Of a stretch of 64,000 bases of DNA, positions 22,201 through 30,275 are shown piece after piece. The stretch spans positions 25,859,363-25,923,362 of the forward strand of contig NC_044005.1 in NCBI RefSeq assembly GCF_900496995.4. The letters run 5' to 3'. The DNA comes from Aquila chrysaetos chrysaetos (Eukaryota; Chordata; Aves; Accipitriformes; Accipitridae). Numbering within the stretch: the first letter of the stretch is position 1; each line of letters opens with the position of its first letter. The position numbers were made by a program, and so were the translations under genes. A model generated the notes under the pieces. The model had not been told where the DNA came from. It made no database searches and worked only from the letters and a program-made list of their open reading frames with translations.

Positions 22201-25200
22201 CTCTACCTACTGGGACCATCCTTTCCACAAAGCACAAAGTTGTCCATTAGCACTGAACAAGGCAGGCTTGGAGGAGGAGTGGTTGCTCACCTTCTCATTC
22301 TCTCGGTATTCCAGGTGGACGGAGTGGTGAGCCATGCAGAGGATGGTGAGGATGAAATAGATGAGGGCGAAGATGCTGTGCAGCCACAGCAGACGGTCCC
22401 TGGAGGAGGGGAAGAGGGGATCAGTGAGCGCTGCTGTGGGTGCGTGGCATGCAGACCAGCCTGGTGCTCAGTATCTTACCCGTGGCCACCCCCACTGCCC
22501 AGTGGGACCTCCCTGAGCCAGCTGCCAGACCCCCACCCCAGGGACAAGAGGGGCAGCATCCAGGGTGGTGGCTGAGATACTACAGAAATGAGGCCGCCCA
22601 GCCCCCCCGAGAGCACTTCTGCCAGCAGTGGGGTGCAGCGAGCAGTGCCAGCGTGCCAGGCACCACCACTGCGCTCACGTGTGGTGCAGACAACACGGGA
22701 GCTACCACCAGCAGTGTGCTCCTCACATGCACCCGTCCCTGGCATGGGGCTCTGTTGAGCACCATGTCTGGGTGCTCCCAGCAGTGCCCACCACAGCGGC
22801 AGCACCCACAGCCCCCCAGGATGCGGGAGCCACGTACTGCGTCGGGATGTTGGCGATGGTTGTCCGGCCGAAGTGGGTGGGATTGTGTCCTGCAGGGGAA
22901 GAGGAGAAGCAGGAGGTTAAGGGCACCTCGTGCATGTCCATGTTTGCAGCGTTAGTGGCTCTGGTCTTTGCTCCCTCCTTTTCCATCTCCCAGGTGCCCA
23001 CCAAGCCCCCGCTGCCCTGAAGCTCCCCACCTCTTTTGTTCCTCTGTTCCACAGCTGATGGTGGGTTCCCGTTCACGTGGGGGGTCCTGACAGAGGGCTG
23101 CTTCTGCCCTCTGTCCTGGTGGCAGGGTACTCGCCCCAAGGGTGGGGAAGCATGCACCACACTCCTGAGCCATCCCATGACTGAGGAAGCACCTACCCAG
23201 GAGGTCCCCTGAGAAGTTGACAGGCAGGATGACAGCCACGGAGAGCACGCAGACCAGCATCAGCAGGACCAGGAGGTGCCGCTGGAAGGAGAGGTAGGTG
23301 GTGGCATCGATCCCACACTTGCTCTGAATCTCCTCGTCCCTGGGGGAGAGGCGGGAGGAGGTGAGCACTGGTGGTGCTGCCCCACCACCTCCCACCCTGG
23401 GGACACTGGCTGCTCCGGCCTCACACAACCCACACCAACTCATGGCATCCTGCCTGTGGCACGTGGGATTTGGGCACAGAGGGAATGAGGGACACAAGCA
23501 GCTCTCAGGCTGCCATCCCATTACAGGGCCGGCTCCTACCAGAAGAGGTTGAAACCCTTTTCTCTGGGACAAGATCCAGGGGCCAGGAGGAAGCGCAGTG
23601 GTGAGCTCTCTGCTCTCTCTCTGAGCAGGGATGTTTTAAGAGGGCTCTCCTCTGCTGCTGGTCCCAGCAGCTCTGGGTGATGGGCCACCACCTGTGGCCA
23701 CCGGCTCCCCAGGGGTGGGCAGCGGTGGGGCATGGCCACGATGCCGAGGACACACACTTACTTCATCTGGTAGATGGAAATGAGCCAGGAGCAGAATCCC
23801 TGGAAGGGAAGACAGTCGGGATGAGCCAGGGGCAACCACCCCCACCTCCCTGGTGAGGAGCCGGGGCACGACATGCGCTGGGGACACATGTGGAGGCGCT
23901 GCGGTGCCTGGGGCCGGGGGGCTGAGCAAATGGAGGCAGCGCCCAAGGCAGCCCGGCGATGCTCAGCCCAGTGGCTTGTCCGCAGCGGTGGCAAAGGCAG
24001 CTGCCTCGGGAGGAGTGGGAAACACGGGGCTTCTCTGTAACACAGGCTCCTGGCTTCCAGCAGCTCCCCACTCTGCCCCTTCCCTGACAGTCCCTAACAT
24101 GCAATGTGCTTTTTTGACCACTAACGAGCGCTGAGCTGGCACTGCCGTAGGGTAAGCGCTTGTGTAATAGCTCATTCCCTGTCACTGCATATGCAGTATT
24201 AGGGTTTTTCTGCCCTACGCATTATTTTTCGTTTTACCGACACCAGAGTTCATGCAAGTTGAAGGTCCCTCTGCAGTCCTCCCAGCCATGGCTGTACCGA
24301 ATAACACTCAGCTATCCGGCCCCTCCTCTTCACCCCTTTCCGGAGGGTTTATGCTGACCTAGGACGGGAGGGACCCCAGGCAGCCCCCTGTGGTATTCCC
24401 TTACCCTCCCCCGTGAGAGCTGGCAGCTTCTTCCTCCTCTACATCACCGGGCTTTACCCACGCCAGGACCTTCCCTCCTATGCCACAGCTCAGCTTCATC
24501 TGACTACCGCAGCAGGAGGCTTTGGAGGTGCAGACATCCCTGCGCCCCCACAACAGCTCCGCGGGGGCTGGACACCCCCTTAGCACAGCTGGGCTGATTC
24601 CTCTCCTATGCCCCGTGGTGGGGCTCTGCTCTGGAGAACCATGTCTAGAAGGTTGCCCGTGCAGACCCCAAGCTCCCTGGGCTGTAATTTCTTGGGTTTT
24701 CCAGAAACCCTTTGGAAAAAACAGCATTTATCAGCTGATTTCCAACTCTCTAGGATCCCCATGTGCAGGAGAGAGGTTGCACACTGCAGTCAATAGCTTG
24801 GCTATTCGTCTCAGGGTGTGAGAAATCCTGTGCCTGCTCCTGGGAATTTGTGATAGTAACGGGAATTTGTCAGGCTGCTTTTATTGCAAACTCATCCTCC
24901 AACCCCGCTGCTGGAGGGATGCTCTGGTGCTTCCCCACAGAGAAGGGCTCCTGGGCAGGAATTTGGTCAAGCGCCTCCTCACTAGATACAGGCACCAAAA
25001 CTTTATTTAGCTCTCCTGCCACATTCTCGCCTTCTCCAGCAAGCGTTTTCTATCTTCAACATCTATCAGTCCTACAAACCCTCTGGCAGGTTTCCTGTTC
25101 CTGATGTGTGAAGAAAAATCCAGTACTTGCTTTTATGCTCACTACAAATTTCTCCTTAAAAGCACTCTTCTCCCCACCTTAGTGTATTTTACATGTAACC

Positions 25201-27897
25201 TGGCAGAGTTTAGATTTTCCTGATTTGGGAACAGCTTGACTTTTAAAAAGATGTCTTCTTACTTCTAATAATCTCCCTTAATCTGCTCTTTAGCCGTGCT
25301 GGCTTTCCCTGCGGTCTTTCTCACTTAATTTTTGATGAGCAATATACATTTGCCCAGAGCATCCGCTATTGAGCCTTTAAACAGGCCTCCTGCCACCTGC
25401 AAGGATTTTGATTCTTTACCTTTCCTGCCTAGTTTTTGTTTAATAAGTCATGTCATTTTTTCATAGTCACACCAGGGACTGATTTTTGAGCTTTTGCTGC
25501 CAAAAACCAGAAAGAGATGGCAAAACATGTCCATCTGTGCTTGTTTCCAGCAAAGCCTACTTTGTGCCTGGTGTGGTAGAGAGAAACAAAAGATGACTTT
25601 AAAACCCCCGCAACCCACCATGCCAGCAGAGGTGGAGGTACAATCCAGGGGACTCTGTCCTGCCGGGACCAGAAAGGTCCCTGCAGGTGTGCAGCGAGGC
25701 TCTGGCCATGTATCCGACTAGGTCCCCGCAGCTGGCAGGGAAGGCCATGCAGCCGGGAGGTGCTCACCCTGGCAGGAGCATCCCCTCCAAGCTGCTGCTC
25801 AAGGTAGATGCCTCAGAACAAGCCAGGACAAAGAAACCCTCCAGCTTTCCCAGGAACATCCAGCTGCTAAAGGGTGTTAAGCAGGAAACCCTGCACTGGG
25901 GGGTTTAATTTCTCCCATTTAACTTCTGACCTGGGCTTCTGGTGAAGAGCAGGGTGGGCTGGGCCAGGACGAGCCCAGCCTGGGCTCCCGCTGCCACAGC
26001 CACCAGCACTCACCACGTCCTTGTTGTCGGCATCCAGGGGGCTGCTCTCCGATGGGGACTTCTCCTTCTCGCTCTGCTCTCCATAGAAAAGCGACGTCAA
26101 ACTTCGCAGTGAGGGGCGGAGCGGAGGGGTGAGGCAGGAAAGAAGCAGCAGATGGGAGAGTATGAGCATCCTCGGAGAAGCTTCTCCTAGGAGAGCAGCC
26201 TGGAAAATACCTCCCCTCTCCCCGCACCCTGTACTGGGGCTGGACCAGTGACTACTGCTGGGCTCAGGGCAGGGGCTGCATCTTGCTGCCTCCGCACCAA
26301 CAAGTCCCCGCAGCTTCTCTGTGGCCCTGGCCCACACTGCGGTGGCTCATGGGCAATTGACCTTAGCTCCAGGACAAGGGACTGCTGAACCAGATTTTTT
26401 TCTATTCCACCGGTGTCAGCCCTCTCAAATGGTATTGCAGTAAAAAGGAATGTAATCAGAGCTTGTATTTTAAGTCTTGATTGCCTCTTTGATCTCCCTG
26501 GTGAAGGGAAGCATCGCCTGTCCATTGCCAGACTCAGCTCCAGAGCCTGAGGCCAAGATGAGCTGGAGACGGGAGAAAGCAGGAGAGCTTTTTACAGAGT
26601 TTGCTCCTGCGGGCTGCCCAGCCTTGCAGAGACCCCTCCTGTGTGCACCCACTTGCACAAAGAGAGATGCTTTGCTGTCCTGGGCACGCCATGCTCTGGC
26701 AGACAGGCAGCTGTGGGCAGCACAGCCCGCCTGGAAATCTGGTCTGGGCTCTACTTTCACCAGGACACTGGTATTTTTTGTGGGATTCTGCACCTAGCCC
26801 AAAAGATGGGCCAGGCAAGCCACCTTGGTGGCATGAGGAACAGTGTTATTGCTGTGTGCCTCCCTCCTCCTACTCATTCCGAGAGAGTGGCAGGGGGGGA
26901 GGCAGCGGCTCGGTCCCCACTTGAAAGCAGCTCTTGGGCCTCTGTCCTTCCCAGGACAGTGCCCTCCCTGGCACTGAGAGCACCGTCACCAGATGGTGCC
27001 TGCAAGAGGAAATCAAAGCTGGCCTGGCCTTTCCCTCTCCCTGCAGCAGATGGTGCCTGTGCCTCCATGGGCAAGGGCAGCCAGGCCATTCCCAGCGGGA
27101 AGGAGGGACAAGAACACCTGCTGAGCTTCTCCGTGGGCCACCCTGCAGTGCCGGCCCTCCTGCCAGCCCTCTTGGAGAGGCTGGAGCCATCATCCGCAGT
27201 GGCCCCGCATCCTCCTCACCTATCATTGTCCATCAGCAGCGCCAGGCGCCCATAGTCCCAAGCTGCTTTCCGAAGGCAGGAGAAGACCAGGAGGAGAAGC
27301 TGGAAGAAGAGGGAAGAGGAGAGGTGAAGGGTTTGCCTCAGGGTCTTGCCCCGTGGGGTCTCCTCACATGTCTCCCTTCTGTTTTCTCACTCATGAGCCC
27401 AAGCTCGTGCAAAACTCTTGCCTCAAGCCAAACTGCTCCTGCTCTGTGACGTCGCCACTGCTGCCCAAGTGCCACCTGCTGCCCACCATGATGTGGACAA
27501 GGCTCTTGGTCCCCACACTCACCCCTGTTCCTCCAAATTAGCCAGGCGCACCAGCGCGCAGGCTGCACTCACGTGTGGCTGTCAGCACACCCACAACACA
27601 CGCACCCACCCCCCGCCCCGCCACGCTCACAGCTGGTCTCTGACAGCACAGCTGGGGGCTGCGGTGCCCGTAGGCATGGCACCCTCCTGGCCCGCTCACC
27701 AGCCAGAGGATGAAGTTGATGGCGAGCACGGTGGGCACGCCACCGAACGGCAGCCCTTCCAGGACGGTGCTGCGGGAGCGGGCGCTGAAGCATTGCTCCT
27801 CTGTGCTGTTCACCAGGGCGTCCAGGAAGCTGAGCATGTCCAGAGAGGTGGGGCCGGCACCGTCAGGTGCTGGCTCCACCGAGTACACGCTCTCCAT
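15997..27897 (-). CDS. TMEM63C: TMEM63C, CSC1/OSCA-family channel, 22 coding exons (830 aa)
   Basis: Encodes the TMEM63C member of the CSC1/OSCA/TMEM63 family of mechanosensitive or hyperosmolality-gated, Ca2+-permeable cation channels, with a TMEM16-like fold. Mammalian work links it to kidney podocytes, hereditary spastic paraplegia and ER-mitochondria contacts. The 22 coding segments sum to 2493 nt in one frame, with GT-AG at every junction. Order: extracellular N terminus with sequon N30-S-T; TM0 about 52-80; TM1 156-176; TM2 204-224; cytosolic PHM7-type domain about 237-418 with paired RRM-like strands ([18 protein letters not shown]); TM3 426-450 with [11 protein letters not shown]4 470-495; TM5 508-528; TM6 560-592; TM7 618-641; TM8 642-660; TM9 674-697; TM10 701-724; acidic Ser/Thr-rich tail to 830. 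Human is 806 aa, and the extra length is mostly terminal. TMEM63A and TMEM63B are less similar, notably at both termini. No break is seen. Confidence 0.97.
16291..16362 (-). CDS. TMEM63C: TMEM63C coding exon 21 (aa 737-760)
   Basis: Exactly 24 codons, phase 0 on both sides, so it could be skipped without a frameshift. Encodes [13 protein letters not shown] followed by [10 protein letters not shown], a Ser-rich segment likely to be phosphorylated. Acceptor CTCCCCAG, donor AAC/GTGAGT. Confidence 0.94.
16525..16640 (-). CDS. TMEM63C: TMEM63C coding exon 20 (aa 698-736)
   Basis: Carries the last membrane helix (TM10), [18 protein letters not shown], and the basic stop-transfer stretch KKLQPRKP. 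Acceptor TGCTCTAG, donor CAG/GTGAGC. Confidence 0.95.
16921..17088 (-). CDS. TMEM63C: TMEM63C coding exon 19 (aa 642-698)
   Basis: Encodes TM8 and TM9: [19 protein letters not shown], where the KH-DRYN loop is a strong family signature, then PTKLN and the hydrophobic [20 protein letters not shown]. Donor G/GTAGGG. Confidence 0.96.
17300..17405 (-). CDS. TMEM63C: TMEM63C coding exon 18 (aa 607-642)
   Basis: Contains FQFGLEYAW followed by TM7, [17 protein letters not shown], among the most conserved stretches of the family and part of the putative pore. Donor G/GTGAGT. Confidence 0.96.
17627..17789 (-). CDS. TMEM63C: TMEM63C coding exon 17 (aa 552-606)
   Basis: Begins [17 protein letters not shown] and covers TM6, the gating helix lining the pore in OSCA/TMEM63 channels, then the cytosolic [11 protein letters not shown]. 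Acceptor CGGGGCAG, donor CGG/GTATGT. Confidence 0.96.
17908..17973 (-). CDS. TMEM63C: TMEM63C coding exon 16 (aa 530-552)
   Basis: A 66-nt exon encoding [19 protein letters not shown], the loop between TM5 and TM6. Because it is a multiple of three, skipping would keep the frame. Acceptor CCTTCCAG, donor CA/GTAAGT. Confidence 0.95.
18496..18582 (-). CDS. TMEM63C: TMEM63C coding exon 15 (aa 501-530)
   Basis: Encodes [19 protein letters not shown] with TM5 ending IILPSLGLS, a pore-domain helix. 87 nt. Acceptor CTCCGCAG, donor AG/GTACGG. Confidence 0.96.
19435..19541 (-). CDS. TMEM63C: TMEM63C coding exon 14 (aa 466-501)
   Basis: Encodes [19 protein letters not shown] and the rest of TM4 through FESHWT. 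Acceptor CTCCTGCAG, donor AG/GTAATG. Confidence 0.96.
20106..20259 (-). CDS. TMEM63C: TMEM63C coding exon 13 (aa 414-465)
   Basis: Encodes the WWVRFILLN approach and TM3 with the family motif [12 protein letters not shown], followed by a DMFNVTHPV loop with an N-V-T sequon. Acceptor CTCTCACAG, donor AAG/GTAGTC. Confidence 0.96.
20639..20732. repeat. TMEM63C: Short degenerate minisatellite in TMEM63C intron
   Basis: Four imperfect units of roughly 20-24 bp, each starting CCCTATAG or CCCTACAG and ending in GGGCT or AGGTT, lie head to tail just left of exon 12. The unit boundaries are clear although length varies. Confidence 0.7.
20778..20900 (-). CDS. TMEM63C: TMEM63C coding exon 12 (aa 373-414)
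   Basis: Encodes the end of the cytosolic domain: [14 protein letters not shown], then APAPSDIIW, matching the family motif PQQSSVTT...PKDIIW, which forms the hook before TM3. Acceptor TCCCACAG, donor TG/GTGAAA. Confidence 0.96.
21087..21220 (-). CDS. TMEM63C: TMEM63C coding exon 11 (aa 329-373)
   Basis: Encodes [19 protein letters not shown], a predicted helix, and the RRM-like strand [10 protein letters not shown] of the cytosolic domain. Acceptor CTCCCGCAG, donor GT/GTGAGT. Confidence 0.97.
21343..21463 (-). CDS. TMEM63C: TMEM63C coding exon 10 (aa 288-328)
   Basis: Encodes [19 protein letters not shown], then [17 protein letters not shown]. The Cys-rich HPCAR stretch is shared with human TMEM63C. 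Acceptor CCCGGCAG, donor CAG/GTAGGA. Confidence 0.96.
21591..21671 (-). CDS. TMEM63C: TMEM63C coding exon 9 (aa 261-288)
   Basis: Encodes [19 protein letters not shown] and KLMKLDAE in the cytosolic domain. 81 nt, in-frame length. Acceptor GCCCACAG, donor AG/GTGAGT. Confidence 0.96.
21776..21849 (-). CDS. TMEM63C: TMEM63C coding exon 8 (aa 237-261)
   Basis: Encodes [19 protein letters not shown], the first RRM-like beta strand and loop of the cytosolic domain (TLM-T-IPK is a family motif). Donor CA/GTGAGT. Confidence 0.96.
22291..22399 (-). CDS. TMEM63C: TMEM63C coding exon 7 (aa 200-236)
   Basis: Encodes TM2 ([20 protein letters not shown]) and the following [14 protein letters not shown], which leads into the cytosolic domain. 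Acceptor CTCCTCCAG, donor AAG/GTGAGC. Confidence 0.96.
22838..22889 (-). CDS. TMEM63C: TMEM63C coding exon 6 (aa 183-200)
   Basis: A 52-nt exon encoding [16 protein letters not shown], the extracellular loop between TM1 and TM2 with the conserved HF-RTTI-N core. Its length is not a multiple of three, so it must be kept for frame. Donor CA/GTACGT. Confidence 0.95.
23197..23339 (-). CDS. TMEM63C: TMEM63C coding exon 5 (aa 135-183)
   Basis: Encodes [19 protein letters not shown], then TM1 ([20 protein letters not shown]) and NFSG with an N-F-S sequon at the membrane edge. Acceptor CTCCCCCAG, donor G/GTAGGT. Confidence 0.96.
23762..23799 (-). CDS. TMEM63C: TMEM63C coding exon 4 (aa 123-135)
   Basis: A 38-nt near-microexon encoding [12 protein letters not shown] plus part of K135. 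GFCSW is shared with human TMEM63C, which supports the call despite its size. The length breaks frame if skipped. Acceptor CCCTTCCAG, donor AA/GTAAGT. Confidence 0.93.
23800..26013 (-). other. TMEM63C: TMEM63C intron 3
   Basis: About 2.2 kb. The part from roughly 24.84 to 25.45 kb is noticeably AT-richer than its flanks and has the look of a decayed interspersed repeat, which I cannot classify. The remainder is unique and GC-rich. No exon is supported. Confidence 0.6.
26014..26101 (-). CDS. TMEM63C: TMEM63C coding exon 3 (aa 93-122)
   Basis: Encodes [19 protein letters not shown] and [10 protein letters not shown] in the cytosolic loop between TM0 and TM1. YGEQSEK is shared with human; the Ser/Pro stretch is a likely phosphorylation region. 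The acceptor (ACTGCGAAG) has a poor pyrimidine tract, but frame and homology fix it. Donor GTG/GTGAGT. Confidence 0.92.
26102..27219 (-). other. TMEM63C: TMEM63C intron 2
   Basis: About 1.1 kb of unique sequence with no recognisable repeat or exon; overlapping open frames on both strands are compositional. Confidence 0.7.
27220..27299 (-). CDS. TMEM63C: TMEM63C coding exon 2 (aa 67-93)
   Basis: Completes TM0 ([19 protein letters not shown]) and runs into [20 protein letters not shown] is identical to human over the part I can compare. Acceptor TCTTCCAG, donor AG/GTGAGG. Confidence 0.96.
27700..27897 (-). CDS. TMEM63C: TMEM63C coding exon 1 (aa 1-66)
   Basis: ATG at 27897-27895 in the context GCACCGATGG. 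The first about 42 residues are extracellular and poorly conserved, but include the sequon N30-S-T and C36. [19 protein letters not shown] leads into TM0. A 23-nt untranslated stretch precedes the ATG, then a TGTGTTGCAG acceptor at 27921, so at least one upstream noncoding exon exists. Donor CTG/GTGAGC. Confidence 0.93.
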
Positions 27898-29317
27898 CGG
27901 TGCCGTCGTGGGGCCTCAGCCTGCAACACAGCGGGCAGGGGTGAGGATGGAGAAGCCTTTGCCTGAAAAGGGGCCGTGGCTCTTTCAGGTCCTCCAGCGA
28001 GGTCCAAGGAGCTCACTAAGGGCAGGGAGGGGAGAGGACTGACTGGTGACTTTGGGGTTTCCCCAGTCCCAGTCTCTCCCAGGGAGGGGCTGTGGGACAC
28101 AGGGCGGGGGGTGTTGCTGAAGAGATCTCGCAGCTACCTCATACCCTTTCCCCACCCCGTTAAACCCCATGCTATTTGGTTGGCTCCATCATACCTGAGA
28201 CAGGTCTCTCACCGCCTCTGCCCCTCAGTCCTGGAAGCTGGGTTGAGTCATGGCCACCCTGGTGTGGTCAGCAGGCAGGAACAAGAGGCCAGATCATTCG
28301 CTTGAATTTCTGAGAGTAAGAGCAATGATGATGTTAACAACTGGGCTGCTGGGGCTACGCCGGCTTCGCTCCCCACAGCTAGATATCTACCGCATGTGGA
28401 ACATCCCTAAGCCCTCCCTTCTCCAGCATCGCGACCTGTGTGACTCAGGAGTCATGGGACCTCCCTTCCATCTTTCCACCAGAGCAGAATTGCTCCTTAC
28501 AAGGTATCTTGATGTCTTCAGAAGAATCAGCTTCTCAAAACCCTAAATGCCAGGCTTCCCTCCGCTTCCCCGGGAGCTGATACCGCAGGCTACAGTCCTC
28601 ACTGGTAGGAAATACTTAAAGGCCATTAATGGCCAAGACTGTGGCTTGTTTCCAAAACCTTTCCTACTGCCATGCTTTAGGTAGGAGAGGATCCTCTCCA
28701 AACCTGCAGTGCCTGGGACCCCTGGGAACCAGCACCCTATAGCAGCCAGCATGGCTGTTATTCATGGGGATGCCACAGATCTGCGTGCCAAGACAGTGCT
28801 GAACGGCTGCTGCACTCACCAGAAGGACAGGAGGAGAGGGAACCAGCACAGCAAACACTAACAAACACAGGGTGGGGACAACAGGGCCAGAGTCTCTTCT
28901 CCTCGTGTACCTGCCGTGCCTCCGTGCCTTGGAGCTCCCCCAGCACCTTTAGTCAGCTGCTCCTGGTGCCTGGAGAACTGTGTGGCCTTCAAAGGAGGAC
29001 AGCTATGACCATAGTGAGACCAACCACATCACCAGGGTGACAGGGTGCTCTCATGATGGTCCATTAATAGGTTGTTGGCGGGTTTTCAAAATGGCAACGA
29101 GGTTGGGTCCCTAACAACTCTTTCGAAAGGCCCCGACTTAGGATGTCTAGTGCTTTCTAGCTAGATAAACCTAGAGGGCTGAAGACCCTGCTTAGGGGAA
29201 GATTGAGGTTACCGGTGTCTGTGGGAACAGATAGACAAAGAAGCATTGTCTTTGGATGCCTTGAGCAACGAAATATAATTTTAAAGTTGGCCGGGTCCAG
29301 AGCAAGGGTTTTTATCA

Positions 29318-29365
29318 GATGACCTCCAAGTGGGCCCTTCCAACTGCAGTTATTCTACGTCCCTA
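29318..29365 (+). repeat. CR1 3'-end remnant
   Basis: GATGACCTCCAAGTGGGCCC followed by TTCCAACTGC and a degenerate TTATTCTACG tail matches the common 3' end of avian CR1 elements. Only about 50 bp is recognisable, so it is old or heavily truncated. Confidence 0.5.
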
Positions 29366-30261
29366 TTCTTGGGGACTTGTGCTCACGGCAAGAACACCTT
29401 CTGGCCTGCCTGAAGTTTATAAGGAATTATATGAGTGCCTTGCCTTGCAAACATGCTGAGCACAGTACATTGTAACCAGTATATTTTGGCCAGTGCAAAG
29501 GCCACGTGAAACCTCAGCATGCTTATTAACATATACTCCTGTGAGCTTTGTATTCAAGCCACTGGGCGTTCACTCCTCTTCCTCTTTTTTATGTATATTC
29601 CAGCCACAACTGGGACCCTCCTGCAGTGCCTGCAGTCACCCAGCGACAGCTGATCCCTGCTGCAGGATGTTCACAGCCCACATGGGCAGGACAGAGGAAG
29701 AGGAGCAGGAGCCATGGTCCAATTAAGTAATGAAGGAAGGTGCAAACAAAGACAGCCAGCACCTCCAGGAACCTGGAGATGCAAAGTGTTTATGGCGGTT
29801 TTTTCCCATCAAGACCAAACAGGATCAACTCTTCTTCAACACCAAAGGCAACCTGATTGAGAGGTCCTTGGGGAGCACAGAGAGAGCATGGACAAAATAC
29901 CTTGGCTTAGAAAGGGGATCTTCCTGAGCTCTACATGGATTTGCTTTGTTGGTAAACATTTACTTCTGCTCTGTCAGTGTGACAGATGGGAGACTACAGT
30001 AGCATGTGGTTTTATGTGCACTGCTGTAGCCTCAGCCTCTCTCAGACCATGCAGCTTCCTGCTTGAGATTAGCCCTGTCCTAAAGCTTCTGAGGAGCCCA
30101 GACACCCCCCACCCCGCAGCTGAGCGGACCGGGTAGGATGGGGGTGCTGGGACAGGACCTGACAGAGGTTACACGTCTGAGACACTGACTCTCTTTGACC
30201 TCCTCGTTCAGGGAAAGGAAAGACTGAAGAAGAGGGAGGTTTTCAAACACAAGGGTTGATT

Positions 30262-30275
30262 AAAAAAAAAAAAAA
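30262..30275. repeat. Poly(A) run (A14)
   Basis: Fourteen consecutive A residues after GGGTTGATT. No CR1 or SINE body is seen upstream, so it is an isolated homopolymer. Confidence 0.8.

Larger units (their letters stand above)
16210..23761 (-). other. TMEM63C: TMEM63C introns between exons 4 and 22
   Basis: Eighteen compact introns of about 70-850 bp (largest: 18583-19434 and 19542-20105). They are GC-rich unique sequence. Apart from the minisatellite at 20639-20732, I see no transposable element, nested gene or convincing extra exon. Confidence 0.8.
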
